From assembly GCA_964473455.1 (NCBI GenBank), contig CAYYQX010000001.1:1-64000 (forward strand): 64,000 nt of DNA, in the 5' to 3' direction. Positions 45,896-55,952 of this stretch are shown here, in pieces. Position numbers and translations under genes: made by a program. The number at the start of each line of letters is the position of its first letter. Position 1 is the first letter of the stretch. The notes under the pieces were generated by a model. That model was not told the DNA's origin. It worked only from the letters and a program-made list of their open reading frames with translations, and searched no databases. The stretch comes from JALELF01 sp964473455. Lineage in GTDB: Bacteria; Bacillota_I; Bacilli_A; RF39; UBA660.

Positions 45896-46331
45896 TTCTG
45901 CCTCCAATTAAAAGCATCGCAACTGATAAAACCATACAGATATCGGCAAAATTAAATACTGGGAAATTATATCCGAAAATATAAACATCAATATAATCTA
46001 CCACATAAAATCTAGCTACTCTGTCTATTAAATTTCCGACTATTCCACTTATTAATAAACTATACGCAATTAATTCTAACTTATTTAAAGTTTTTCCTTT
46101 TAACAAATATTTATAAATAAAAAATAAAGCGACAATTGATACAATAATAAGTGCATAAGTTTGATTTTTTAAAATCCCAAATGATGCGCCTGTGTTTGTA
46201 ACATAAGTAATATTTAAAAAATCTTTAATCACTACTATCGTTTCATTTATCTTAAGCATATTAACAATTAGCAATTTAACAATTTGATCTGTTAAAACTA
46301 ATAAAAAACTATATAGAAAAACTTTTTTCAT
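45879..46331 (-). CDS. lspA: Lipoprotein signal peptidase
   Basis: A 150-residue aspartic protease with four transmembrane helices. The catalytic Asp pair is visible in SGIVGNLIDRVARF...VVDYIDVY and FPVFNFADICMV. It removes signal peptides from lipoproteins such as those at 29668-29988 and 37968-38435. Confidence 0.95.
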   Translation of the reverse strand: MKKVFLYSFLLVLTDQIVKLLIVNMLKINETIVVIKDFLNITYVTNTGASFGILKNQTYALIIVSIVALFFIYKYLLKGKTLNKLELIAYSLLISGIVGNLIDRVARFYVVDYIDVYIFGYNFPVFNFADICMVLSVAMLLIGGRNGNNK

Positions 46332-46347
46332 AAATTCACCTTGTTTA

Positions 46348-48318
46348 TTATAACACGTCTGTGTTTTTTATAAAAGTAGCTTCATCCCATATCGTAATTC
46401 CAAGTTTTAAAGCTTTTTCATACTTGCTTCCTGGGTTAGTCCCCAACACTACAACATCGATATTTTTGCTTATGCTGTTTAATACTTCCCCGTTCATTTC
46501 TTCGATTTTTTCTGTTGCTTCTTCTCTAGTCATGGTTTCTAAACTTCCAGTTAGAATAAACTTTTTGTTCTCTATATTTTTATTTGTAATACTAATTCCT
46601 AAATAATTAAAATTTAATTTTTCTTTTCTTAGTTCTTCAATTAATTGAATGTTGTTTTCATCTTTAAAATAAGAGAAAACACTATCAGCAATTGTTTTTC
46701 CAATATCTTTGACATTTTCTAGTTCTTCTTTATTAGCGTTAATTATATTATCCATTGTTTTATATTTTTTAGCTAATATTTTGGCTGTTTTTGATCCAAC
46801 ATGTCTTATTCCAAGACCAAATAAAAGTTTTTCAAGAGAAAGCTGTTTACTTTTTTCAATCTCGTCCAACAAATTATTTATACTTTTGTCACCAAAACCT
46901 TCTAATAATTGTAATTCTTCTTTATGATTTTTTAATTTATAAAAGTCTGGTAGTTTCCTTAAGAATCCCATATTATAAAAGTCTTCAACAATATTGTCAC
47001 CAAAACCATTGATATTCATTGCTCCTCTACTAGTAAAATGAATTAAACCTTCTATTTTTTTCGCATCACACTTTGGGTTTAAGCAATAGTAAGCTGATTC
47101 GTTTTCCTTTCTGACAAGAGGCTTATTACAAATTGGACAAGTTTTTGCCATTTCAAAGTCTTTTTCTGTACCATTTCTTCTACTTTCTTCTACTTTTACT
47201 ACTTCAGGAATAACATCTCCAGCTTTTTTTATATATACAGTATCGCCTATTTTTAAACCCATTTCCTTAACATAATCCTCATTGTGAAGTGTTGCCTTTG
47301 ATATGGTTGATCCCATTACAATAACTGGTTCTAGTATAGCGTTAGGAGTAACTTGACCTGTTCTTCCGACAGTAAAAATTATATCTTTTAGTTTTGTTAA
47401 AACAAGTTTGGCTGGAAACTTGTATGCCGTTGCCCACTTTGGATATTTGCTTGTGTTTCCAAGAGATTTTTGATCTTTAAAATCATTTACTTTTATGACT
47501 ACTCCATCTATTTCATAAGCTAAATCATCTCTTTTAACTGTCCAATATTTTACATATTCTAAAACTTCTTCAATACTATTTACAAGTTTAATATTTGGAT
47601 TTGTAACAAAGCCCAAATCATTCATATAATTTAGCGCTTCATAATGTGTTTCAATCCCATAATCCTCTTCATTTACCAAAGTATATAAAAAAGCATCTAA
47701 ATTTCTTTTTTTAGTTTCTTCAACGTCTATCTGTCTAATACTTCCAGAAGCAGCGTTTCTTGGATTAGCAAATTTGTCTTCTCTATCTTTATTTAATTCT
47801 TCAAAGGTTTTTTTACTCATGTAAATCTCGCCTCTGACTTCTATATCTATTTTATCTTTTAATTGTTGTGGGATACTTTTGATTGTTTTAACGTTTTCCG
47901 TTATGTCTTCACCAACAAAGCCATCTCCCCTAGTTGCGGCCATTTTCAATATTCCTTTTTCATATATTAAAGAAATAGATAAACCATCAATTTTCAGTTC
48001 GCAAACATAACTAGGCTTTTCTATTTCCTTCTTTACTTTATTATCAAAGCCAATGATTTCTTCTTCATTAAAAACGTTTGATAAACTAAGCATTTGTTCT
48101 TTGTGTGTTGTTTTTTCAAAACTGGATTTTATTTTAATCCCTACTTTTTCAGTTACAGAGTTCTTTTTTTTATATTTTGGATATTTCTGTTCTAAAATAA
48201 GTAACTCTCTAAAATATTTGTCATATTCATTGTCTGTTATGGTTGGCTTATCAAGAACATAATAATTATAATTTGCATCTTCCAAAATTTTATACAGTTC
48301 GACCATTCTATTTTTCAT
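46348..48318 (-). CDS. ligA: NAD-dependent DNA ligase
   Basis: A 656-residue LigA with all domains: Ia, adenylation (active-site Lys in CELKIDGLSI), OB-fold, zinc finger (CPICNKP...YYCLNPKCDAKK), helix-hairpin-helix repeats, and C-terminal BRCT (about 585-656). It seals nicks in replication and repair. AGGTGAAATT precedes the ATG. It is 16 bases from lspA. Confidence 0.97.
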   Translation of the reverse strand: MKNRMVELYKILEDANYNYYVLDKPTITDNEYDKYFRELLILEQKYPKYKKKNSVTEKVGIKIKSSFEKTTHKEQMLSLSNVFNEEEIIGFDNKVKKEIEKPSYVCELKIDGLSISLIYEKGILKMAATRGDGFVGEDITENVKTIKSIPQQLKDKIDIEVRGEIYMSKKTFEELNKDREDKFANPRNAASGSIRQIDVEETKKRNLDAFLYTLVNEEDYGIETHYEALNYMNDLGFVTNPNIKLVNSIEEVLEYVKYWTVKRDDLAYEIDGVVIKVNDFKDQKSLGNTSKYPKWATAYKFPAKLVLTKLKDIIFTVGRTGQVTPNAILEPVIVMGSTISKATLHNEDYVKEMGLKIGDTVYIKKAGDVIPEVVKVEESRRNGTEKDFEMAKTCPICNKPLVRKENESAYYCLNPKCDAKKIEGLIHFTSRGAMNINGFGDNIVEDFYNMGFLRKLPDFYKLKNHKEELQLLEGFGDKSINNLLDEIEKSKQLSLEKLLFGLGIRHVGSKTAKILAKKYKTMDNIINANKEELENVKDIGKTIADSVFSYFKDENNIQLIEELRKEKLNFNYLGISITNKNIENKKFILTGSLETMTREEATEKIEEMNGEVLNSISKNIDVVVLGTNPGSKYEKALKLGITIWDEATFIKNTDVL

Positions 48319-48365
48319 AATTTCACCTATATATATTATACAATATTTCCAGCTTTTTATAAATG

Positions 48366-49046
48366 TTAAAGCTCATTATTTTCAAAAAAACTATAGTAAT
48401 TATTCTCGGTAATTATTATGTGATCTATTATTTTTATTCCCATAAATTCACCTATTTTTTTTAAATTAGACGTCATTTCTAAATCGTTTTTGCTTGGCAA
48501 AATAGTGCCTGCTGGGTGATTATGAATACAAATTATACTGGAAGCCGATATTTTGTATCCTTCTTTAAATATGTCTCTTGGATGAATCAATGTTTGATCA
48601 ATTGTGCCAATATAAATTAGTTTTTCTTTGATTATTTTTTTACTATTATCTAAATAAACACAGTAAAAATATTCTTGTTTTTTATTCCCGATTCTACTTT
48701 TATAATAATTAAAAATCAAAGATGGGTTAGTAAACTTTTTATTGTTTAGAACTTCAACTTCACTATTTATTCTTTTTGCAAGTTCGGATAACGCAAGTAT
48801 GGTTGAGGCTTTTTGATCACCAATGCCTTGTATTTTTTTTAGTTCTTGTAAATTAATATTATATATTTCTTTTATATTTTTAATTTTTGTTAAAATCATT
48901 GCGGCAAGCTCTTTAGAAGATCTATTTTTAGTTCCCGTCTTTAAAAGAATAGCTAACAACTCTTCATTTGATAATGCTTCACTTCCATAATTTATTAATC
49001 TTTCTATTGGTCTATCATTAATTGGAATGTCTTTTATTTTTACCAT
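48366..49046 (-). CDS. radC: RadC/JAB domain protein
   Basis: A 226-residue protein: an N-terminal UPF0758 helix-hairpin-helix region (LQELKKIQGIGDQKASTIL) and a C-terminal JAMM metalloprotease-like domain with IHNHPAGTILPSKNDLEMT. Widely called DNA-repair protein RadC, but the repair role is doubtful; its activity is not established. Confidence 0.9.
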   Translation of the reverse strand: MVKIKDIPINDRPIERLINYGSEALSNEELLAILLKTGTKNRSSKELAAMILTKIKNIKEIYNINLQELKKIQGIGDQKASTILALSELAKRINSEVEVLNNKKFTNPSLIFNYYKSRIGNKKQEYFYCVYLDNSKKIIKEKLIYIGTIDQTLIHPRDIFKEGYKISASSIICIHNHPAGTILPSKNDLEMTSNLKKIGEFMGIKIIDHIIITENNYYSFFENNEL

Positions 49047-49094
49047 TTTGTTCTCCCTAATTTTATATTACAAAAAAATATTCCTTTTTCCTAT

Positions 49095-49123
49095 AAAAAA
49101 AGCAAGCTTATTACACTTGCTTT
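49095..49123 (-). terminator. Terminator after the prepilin-LRR gene
   Basis: On the minus strand AAAGCAAG and CTTGCTTT pair around a nine-base loop, then T. It ends the long murG-to-pilin unit; the gene's TAA stop is at the base of the stem. Confidence 0.8.
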
Positions 49124-50192
49124 ATTCTTCTATATGAGTTATCGGTATGCTTCCAAAGCCAATAGCAGATAGTCTACTATCAAAACGAGTTGTTACGTTG
49201 GTATCGTTGCCTTTTATAATTACTTCCGTTAGTAAAGGGTTTGACCCAAAAGCGTAATCACCAATAGTCGTAACACTTGAAGGGATAGTTACACTAACTA
49301 GTGAATTGTTTGAAAATGAACAAACTGAGATAACTTCTACTGTATCTCCTATGATCAAAGTCTTTATGTTGTATCCTCCATCAAACATATATCCAGGAAC
49401 AGTGTGCATATAAATTATAACATTTACTAGTGGGTTTTGATGGAAAGCATCCAATTGAATACTTGTAATATTTTCAGGTAAGATAATACTTTCTATATCA
49501 TTTTCATAAAAAGCTCCCCAGCCAATAGTCACTATTGAATTTGGCAAACTGACATATTTTATGTTGTTTGTTCTAAAAGAAGCTACACCAATTTCTTGAA
49601 TTCCTTCGCTAATAGTAACACTTATTAAATCTTTTTGTGTAAATGCCCAATTTCCGATACTAATAACATTTACATTATCAATTTTGCTTGGAATTAGGAC
49701 ATATTTAGGACAGGCTGCATTTGCACTATTATTGTCTTCATAAGCATAATAGCCTGTTATTTGCCCAGTTGAACTGTCGAAGTTAAAACAGTTTTCTGTT
49801 GTATAACAAAAAGACAAATCACTAGTAACTGTTACTTCAGTTTCCAAAAAATCTTTGTACATACAATAGTTGTTTTTAATAGCTTTTATACTAGTATTTC
49901 CTTTGTCATCAACTATTATTTCAGCATTTTCTGGCAATTCACCATTTACCGCTAAATCCCCTTTTGTAAACTCTCCGCCTGTTATGACAAAAGTGCCACC
50001 CAATTCCTCTTCAGGATTAACAGAAAAATATAATTCTGCACTGTGTAGCAAATTTGAGGCCGTGGTTTTTAAAGTCCCTCTTTTAGAATCTTCAATTATA
50101 TTTACGATTAAAAAAGTAGTAATTACTGCAACTACTGCCAGTATTACAATTACAGCTATGAGTTCTATTAATGTAAAACCCTTATTCTTCAT
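49122..50192 (-). CDS. Prepilin-type protein fused to BspA-like leucine-rich repeats
   Basis: A 356-residue protein. Residues 1-35 are a class III prepilin leader and helix (MKNKGFTLIELIAVIVIL, with Glu at +5). A short variable part with cysteine pairs (about 115-160) follows. The rest (about 165-340) is a run of about seven BspA/LRR_5 repeats of roughly 23 residues, such as LISVTISEGIQEIGVASFRT and IKYVSLPNSIVTIGWGAF. The N-terminus would place it in a pilus-like fibre or in the membrane, with the repeats as a binding surface. It is 19 bases behind proS in the murG unit, far from the prepilin pair. Confidence 0.85.
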   Translation of the reverse strand: MKNKGFTLIELIAVIVILAVVAVITTFLIVNIIEDSKRGTLKTTASNLLHSAELYFSVNPEEELGGTFVITGGEFTKGDLAVNGELPENAEIIVDDKGNTSIKAIKNNYCMYKDFLETEVTVTSDLSFCYTTENCFNFDSSTGQITGYYAYEDNNSANAACPKYVLIPSKIDNVNVISIGNWAFTQKDLISVTISEGIQEIGVASFRTNNIKYVSLPNSIVTIGWGAFYENDIESIILPENITSIQLDAFHQNPLVNVIIYMHTVPGYMFDGGYNIKTLIIGDTVEVISVCSFSNNSLVSVTIPSSVTTIGDYAFGSNPLLTEVIIKGNDTNVTTRFDSRLSAIGFGSIPITHIEE

Positions 50193-50211
50193 TTTTCCTC
50201 CATTTGAAAGA

Positions 50212-51639
50212 TTAATACTGTATCCCCCAAATAACAGTGTGTTTTGCTTCTTTCCCGCAAACTACACATAAGCCATCTACAAACTGTTCGTTTTCTAAAA
50301 TGCATCTTGCTTTGATTCCTTTTATTTCTTTCATTTTTGTTTCACAAGCATGGTCTCCACACCAATCTGCTTTTATAAATCCCGGTTGTTTATTCATTAT
50401 GTCCGCTATTTCCTTTAGAGAATGAGCAATATAAGTCATACTTTCCATTCTTGTCTTTGCTTTATCATACAAGTTTTTTTGAATATCTTCAAAAAGTTTA
50501 TTTACTTCTAAAACAATGTCACAATTTTTAGCAAAGCTTAATTTTTCTTTTGTATCTCTTCTAACTAAAGTAACTGTATTGTTTTCTAAATCTCTTTTTC
50601 CTATTTCTATTCTAACAGGAATTCCTAAAACTTCTGCTTCGGCAAATTTAAATCCTGGCGTTGAAGATGTTTTATCAATATATGATTGTATTTTATTATC
50701 TAATAATTTTTGATTGTAACTGTTTGCTAAATCAAGGACTTCTTGTTCAGTTCCAATTGGAATTATAACTACTTGTTTTGGAGCGATTCTTGGTGGTAAA
50801 ACTAATCCACTATCATCTCCGTGAACCATAATTAATGCAGCAATCATTCTAGTTGATACTCCCCAAGAAGTTTGATAAGCATACTCTAATTCGTTATTTT
50901 GATTTAAAAATTTTATATCATAAGCTTTAGAAAACTTCTGACCAAAATAATGACTTGTTCCTGATTGCAGAGCAACTCCGTTGTACATAAGAGATTCAAT
51001 AGTTAAAGTATATTCTGCTCCAGCAAACTTTTCTGACTCTGTTTTTTTACCAGTTATGGCTGGAATTGCTAAATATTCATGAAAGAACTTTTTATAAACA
51101 TTGTCCATAATGTTTTTTGTTTCTAATTCGGCTTCTTTGGCAGTTTCATGAACAGTATGTCCTTCTTGCCATAAAAACTCTCTACTTCTTAAAAAAGGAC
51201 GTGTTTCTTTTTCCCATCTTAAGATATTACACCACTGATTATATTTAATAGGTAAATCTCTATAAGATTTTACTTTTCCACTGTAGTAATCACTAAATAA
51301 CGTTTCACTAGTTGGCCTAATGCATAATCTTTCTTCTAGCTTTTTTTGTCCTCCCATTGTTACCCAAGCAACTTCAGGAGCAAATCCTTGAACTAATTCA
51401 CTTTCTTTTTTCAGTAAGTTTTCAGGTATTAAAAGAGGCATATAGACATTTTGATGATTAGTTTTTTGTAACATTTCATCTACGACACTTTTCATTTTTT
51501 CCCAAAGGGCATAACCATTTGGTTCAAGTATTATACAGCCTTTAACCTTAGAATAGTCCGCTAGTTTAGCAGCTGACACAACATCTGTATACCACTTTGC
51601 AAAATCTATACTTCTTTTTGTAATTTTTTCGTTTGTCAT
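50212..51639 (-). CDS. proS: Proline--tRNA ligase
   Basis: A 475-residue class II synthetase of the short archaeal/eukaryote-like type (ProS3), without the editing domain between motifs 2 and 3 but with a C-terminal zinc-binding-like extension (CIRPTSETLFSDYYS motif 2; CGDHACETK and CVVCGKEAKHTV near the end). GGAGG precedes the ATG; no T-box leader is present. It is ten bases behind mutL. Confidence 0.95.
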   Translation of the reverse strand: MTNEKITKRSIDFAKWYTDVVSAAKLADYSKVKGCIILEPNGYALWEKMKSVVDEMLQKTNHQNVYMPLLIPENLLKKESELVQGFAPEVAWVTMGGQKKLEERLCIRPTSETLFSDYYSGKVKSYRDLPIKYNQWCNILRWEKETRPFLRSREFLWQEGHTVHETAKEAELETKNIMDNVYKKFFHEYLAIPAITGKKTESEKFAGAEYTLTIESLMYNGVALQSGTSHYFGQKFSKAYDIKFLNQNNELEYAYQTSWGVSTRMIAALIMVHGDDSGLVLPPRIAPKQVVIIPIGTEQEVLDLANSYNQKLLDNKIQSYIDKTSSTPGFKFAEAEVLGIPVRIEIGKRDLENNTVTLVRRDTKEKLSFAKNCDIVLEVNKLFEDIQKNLYDKAKTRMESMTYIAHSLKEIADIMNKQPGFIKADWCGDHACETKMKEIKGIKARCILENEQFVDGLCVVCGKEAKHTVIWGIQY

Positions 51640-51648
51640 AACTTCCTC

Positions 51649-53382
51649 CTAAATAAGTGTTTCAAAACCACTTCTTTTAAATAATTTTTCTAAATCATAA
51701 TTTGAAAAAAATATAATTGTTGGTCTTCCGTGTGGGCAATTAAATGGATTATCACATTTTCTTAAATCATCAATTAAATGTTCCATTTCTTTTATAGTAA
51801 TATTTTCATTTGCTTTTATTGCCTTTTTGCACGACATCATAATTGATGCTTTTTCATTAAATTTTTCAATAGAAAAATCTGTTTTTTGTTCAATTATTAT
51901 TTCTATTATTTTTCTAATTTGATCTTCTACATATTCTGTTATCCATGTTGGATGAGATTTTATTATTATTGAATTTATACCAAACTCTTCTATTTCAAAG
52001 TTTAAATTTCTTAATAAATTTAATTTTTCTTTTAAAATAATAAATTCATTGTTTGAAAATTCCATAGTAATTGGAATTAATAATTCAACAGAAGATGAGG
52101 AAGGATTTCCTAAACTCTTTTTAAACATTTCATAATTTATTCGTTCTTTTGCCGCGTGTTGGTCAACTAAATACATTCCCTTATCATTTTGACATATAAT
52201 ATATGTACCATGAATAAGACCAATTGGCAACAATTCAGGAAGTCTTTCTATTTCTTTTAAGCTTCTTTCTTCTTCAATTACTTCTTCTTTTACACTTGCT
52301 TCATATAAAACTTCTTGTTCTTCAGTTCTGCTTAAATCAAATTGTATATATTCCGTTTTTACTTCAACTTTTTCAATTTGTTCTACTTCTGGAATTAAAT
52401 TAATTTGTCTAATTTTTTTACTTATTAAAGTTTCTATTAATTGCTTTAGTTCTTCAATTTTAGAAAACTTAATATCCATTTTTGTTGGATGAATGTTTAC
52501 ATCAATTATACTTGGATCGCAAGAAATGTTTATAACTACGATAGGATATCTTGTATCCGGTTTGAATGTGTGATAACTATCATTGATTACTCTTGCAAGT
52601 TCGGCATTTCTTATTATTCTTGAATTTACAAGCGTAACAATGTGATTTCTTGTCGATCTATTTATTTCTGGCAAAGAGATATAACCATCCACTTTATAAT
52701 CGTCGTTTTCTCCTTCGATATAAAGCATTTTTTTAGCAACATTTATTCCGTATATTTCTTTTATTACTTTTAGTAAGTTTTCTTTCCCATCTGTCTTCAC
52801 AATAGTACTACCATTATTCGTCAATGTAAAACTAATATTTGGATGTGAGAGAGCTAACTTATCAATATAGTCTGTAATGTTTGCAAGTTCGGCATATAAA
52901 CTACGAAGGTGTTTTAGTCTGGCTGGTGTATTAAAAAATAAGTTTTTTACCGCTATAATTGTGCCTTTTCTTAATTCAGCATTATTAACAGCAATAATTT
53001 TGCCACCATTTATTTCAACTTTTGTTCCAATTTCACCATTTGATGTTATAAGGTCTATTTGGCTAACTGATGAAATAGCAGCTAAAGCTTCTCCTCTAAA
53101 TCCTAGTGTATTAATATTATATAAATCTTTTTCTGTTTTTAATTTACTAGTAGCATGTCTGTTAAAAGCCAAAATGGCATCTTCTTTGTCCATTCCATAA
53201 CCATTATCTGTTATTTTTATCTCTTTAGTTCCTGCTTCTATTAAATCTACTCTAATATCTGTGCTTTCAGCATCTATACTATTTTCAACAAGTTCTTTTA
53301 CAACAGAAGCACACTTTTCAACTACTTCTCCAGCGGCTATTTTATTAGCAAGATGTTCATCCATTATTTGAATTTTACTCAT
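51649..53382 (-). CDS. mutL: DNA mismatch repair protein MutL
   Basis: A 577-residue GHKL ATPase: ENSIDAESTDIRV and DNGYGM, then the TLGFRGEALAAIS motif. The C-terminal half has the latent endonuclease signature DQHAAKERINYE and CPHGRPTII, so it nicks DNA as in Bacillus. mutS is not in the window. The start overlaps the upstream gene by four bases (ATGA). Confidence 0.95.
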   Translation of the reverse strand: MSKIQIMDEHLANKIAAGEVVEKCASVVKELVENSIDAESTDIRVDLIEAGTKEIKITDNGYGMDKEDAILAFNRHATSKLKTEKDLYNINTLGFRGEALAAISSVSQIDLITSNGEIGTKVEINGGKIIAVNNAELRKGTIIAVKNLFFNTPARLKHLRSLYAELANITDYIDKLALSHPNISFTLTNNGSTIVKTDGKENLLKVIKEIYGINVAKKMLYIEGENDDYKVDGYISLPEINRSTRNHIVTLVNSRIIRNAELARVINDSYHTFKPDTRYPIVVINISCDPSIIDVNIHPTKMDIKFSKIEELKQLIETLISKKIRQINLIPEVEQIEKVEVKTEYIQFDLSRTEEQEVLYEASVKEEVIEEERSLKEIERLPELLPIGLIHGTYIICQNDKGMYLVDQHAAKERINYEMFKKSLGNPSSSSVELLIPITMEFSNNEFIILKEKLNLLRNLNFEIEEFGINSIIIKSHPTWITEYVEDQIRKIIEIIIEQKTDFSIEKFNEKASIMMSCKKAIKANENITIKEMEHLIDDLRKCDNPFNCPHGRPTIIFFSNYDLEKLFKRSGFETLI

Positions 53383-54134
53383 CTTGTTCTCCCATCGATT
53401 GTGGTTCCACTGCTTGAAGGATATACTGTCCCAGAATAAGGATTATCACGAGTTATGGTAACTACTTGTCTTCTTAGGCCAAATGTTGGCGCCTTATCTG
53501 AAGGGTAAGAAGTTCTTATGTCTACTTGTCGAAATGGGTCTCTATCAAGAGGTGGTTGCATCATTTCTGTTGGGGTTTGGGGGTGTAAACCAAAATATAT
53601 TTCTTTGTCTATTTCATCAAGAGTTCCTTGACCATAGTGAGTTATTATCTCTTTTCTTAATGCCTCTATGTTCATTTCATATTTATACAAATCACTGTAT
53701 AATTTTTTTCTGGCTTCTTTTTGACTCTCCTGCTTATTTCTGTTTTCATCAAGTAAAAGAAGTTCTACTTCACTTACTCTATTTCTTTTTCTAGTTTTTT
53801 CTTGTTCAATCATGTCACGGATAATTTTAGTTACAGTAACTGCTCCGCCTGCACCTAGACACATCGCTATTGCGGTTGGAACGATAGTAGGAGTCATCCA
53901 TGTACCAGCTACTACAGTGATTGCAATAGTGCCAAGTAGAGTTACTCCTCCATAATTAATTATTGTTTTTTTATAATCAACTTTTGGATCTTCTTTTTTC
54001 AATTGTGAATTCGTTGTACTTATTGCCATTTGAGTATTTGCTTCTTCTTTTTTCACATTGCTTAAATCTTGTTCTGCTTGGTTATGTAAACGGATATATT
54101 TTAACAATTCATTTTTTAATTCTTCTATATTCAT
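53379..54134 (-). CDS. Hypothetical membrane protein with coiled coils
   Basis: A 251-residue protein: an N-terminal coiled coil (about 1-50), a hydrophobic pair of helices (about 58-105, rich in Gly, Thr and Ile), a second long charged coiled coil (about 108-180), then a Pro/Ser/Arg-rich tail likely to be disordered. I do not recognise the family. It sits between uvrC and mutL with overlap to mutL. A repair role is suggested only by position. Confidence 0.6.
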   Translation of the reverse strand: MNIEELKNELLKYIRLHNQAEQDLSNVKKEEANTQMAISTTNSQLKKEDPKVDYKKTIINYGGVTLLGTIAITVVAGTWMTPTIVPTAIAMCLGAGGAVTVTKIIRDMIEQEKTRKRNRVSEVELLLLDENRNKQESQKEARKKLYSDLYKYEMNIEALRKEIITHYGQGTLDEIDKEIYFGLHPQTPTEMMQPPLDRDPFRQVDIRTSYPSDKAPTFGLRRQVVTITRDNPYSGTVYPSSSGTTIDGRTR

Positions 54135-54169
54135 AACTCAAAACCTCTTCTATAAGAATAACACATTAA

Positions 54170-55942
54170 CTACTTTTTATCAATTGTCCTATTTAGATTT
54201 TCCTTTAAATTGATTGCGGTTTTTTCTGATAATATTTTTTTTAATTCCTCTATATCTGCTGCTTTTATTTTTTCAATACTTTTATATTTTTTTAATAATA
54301 TTTCTTTTTTCTTATCACCAATTCCTTGGATATTATCAAGAATACTAGCTATTGCCCCTTTACTTCTTATCTGTCTGTGATAATGAATAGTAAAATTATG
54401 TACTTCGTCTTGCATTCTTTCTAATAAGAAAAATAGGTTACTTCTTTTATCTATCTGCATTTCAACAATTGGATCAAAAGCTAAAAGAGAACTGGTATTG
54501 TGTTTATCGTTCTTTTTTAATCCTACTACCATTATCTTTAAATTAAGACTATTTATAACTTCTCTTGCTACATTTATTTGGCCAACTCCTCCATCTACTA
54601 TGATTAAATCAGGCAAAGTTAAGTTGTCTTTTATAACTCTAACATATCTTCGATATATTACTTCTTCTAAGGTGTTATAATCATCGTTTTTATCAATAGA
54701 TATTTTGAATTTTCGATATTCTTTTTTTTCTGGTTTGCCATTTATAAATACAATCATGCCAGAAACATTAAAACTGCCAAATATATTTGAATTATCAAAT
54801 ATTTCTATTCGATCTAGTTTATTTAATTTAAGCTTTTCTTTTAACTCTTCGTTTGCAGCAATTGTTCTTTCTTCGTCTTTTTTTACCAATTCATATTTTT
54901 CGTTTAGTTTTATTTTGGCATTGTTATTAGCCATTTCAACTAAGCTTTTTTTTACTCCTTTTTGAGGAATAAAACATTTTACATTTAAAAATTCACTTAT
55001 AAGGTTGTTGTCAACAATATTTGGTACAAATATCTCTTTAGGTAACAAAACATCCTTACTATAAAAGTTAACAATATACCTTGTTAATTCTTCTTTAATT
55101 TCATCTATTAAAGGTATTATTTTAGAATGAACGCTTGCAATCTTACTATTTCTAATGAAAAAAACTTGGATGCTTAAATAGCCTTTGTCAGAATAATAAC
55201 CAAAGACATCTCTATCAATAACACTTTTTAACTCTACCTCTTGTTTGGCTAAAACAATTTTAATATAATTAAGCATTTCTTTTAACTCGTTTGCTTTTTC
55301 AAAGTCTAATATACTCGCTGATCTTTTCATTTCAGCATTTATTTTGTCTACAATAACTTGATCATTGCCCTTTAAAAAATCAATAATTTCTTTTTTCATA
55401 TTATTTAATTTTGCACTATCTACTTCTTTTAAACAATATCCTAAACATTCATTAATGTGATAGTAAAGACAGGGTTTATCTTTCATGTTTTGACATTTTC
55501 TTAAAGGATATAATCTATTTAATAACATAACAATTTGTTTTGCGGCTTTCGCATTAGGATATGGTCCATATAAATTGGTATTTTTTCTTCTCTTATTAAT
55601 GTTTCTAACAACTAGTAATCTTGGTGAGGTTGTATCAATAAATTCTATATAAGGGTAACTTTTATCATCTCGTAAAAGAATATTATATTTTGGATTATAT
55701 TTTTTTATCAAATTCATTTCTAATATTAATGATTCTATTTCACTATTTGTTACTATATATTCAAAATCATATATTTCAGATACAAGTAAAGCGGTTTTGC
55801 CAAAGTTAGTTTTATTAAAATATGAAGAAAGTCTTTTCTTTAAATCTTTTGCTTTCCCTACATATATAATATTCCCATCTTTGTTTTTCATAAGATAGCA
55901 ACCTGGTTTATTCAAAACTAGTTTTAGTTTTTCTTTGATCAC
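54170..55942 (-). CDS. uvrC: Excinuclease ABC subunit C
   Basis: A 590-residue nuclease of normal length: N-terminal GIY-YIG domain (PGCYLMKNKDGNIIYVGKAK), UVR motif (about 200-235), RNase H-like C-terminal domain (LIVDGGVGQINVA) and helix-hairpin-helix end (LDNIQGIGDKKKEILLKKY). It makes both incisions in nucleotide excision repair. uvrA and uvrB are not in the window. Confidence 0.96.
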   Translation of the reverse strand: MIKEKLKLVLNKPGCYLMKNKDGNIIYVGKAKDLKKRLSSYFNKTNFGKTALLVSEIYDFEYIVTNSEIESLILEMNLIKKYNPKYNILLRDDKSYPYIEFIDTTSPRLLVVRNINKRRKNTNLYGPYPNAKAAKQIVMLLNRLYPLRKCQNMKDKPCLYYHINECLGYCLKEVDSAKLNNMKKEIIDFLKGNDQVIVDKINAEMKRSASILDFEKANELKEMLNYIKIVLAKQEVELKSVIDRDVFGYYSDKGYLSIQVFFIRNSKIASVHSKIIPLIDEIKEELTRYIVNFYSKDVLLPKEIFVPNIVDNNLISEFLNVKCFIPQKGVKKSLVEMANNNAKIKLNEKYELVKKDEERTIAANEELKEKLKLNKLDRIEIFDNSNIFGSFNVSGMIVFINGKPEKKEYRKFKISIDKNDDYNTLEEVIYRRYVRVIKDNLTLPDLIIVDGGVGQINVAREVINSLNLKIMVVGLKKNDKHNTSSLLAFDPIVEMQIDKRSNLFFLLERMQDEVHNFTIHYHRQIRSKGAIASILDNIQGIGDKKKEILLKKYKSIEKIKAADIEELKKILSEKTAINLKENLNRTIDKK

Positions 55943-55952
55943 AATTCACCTC

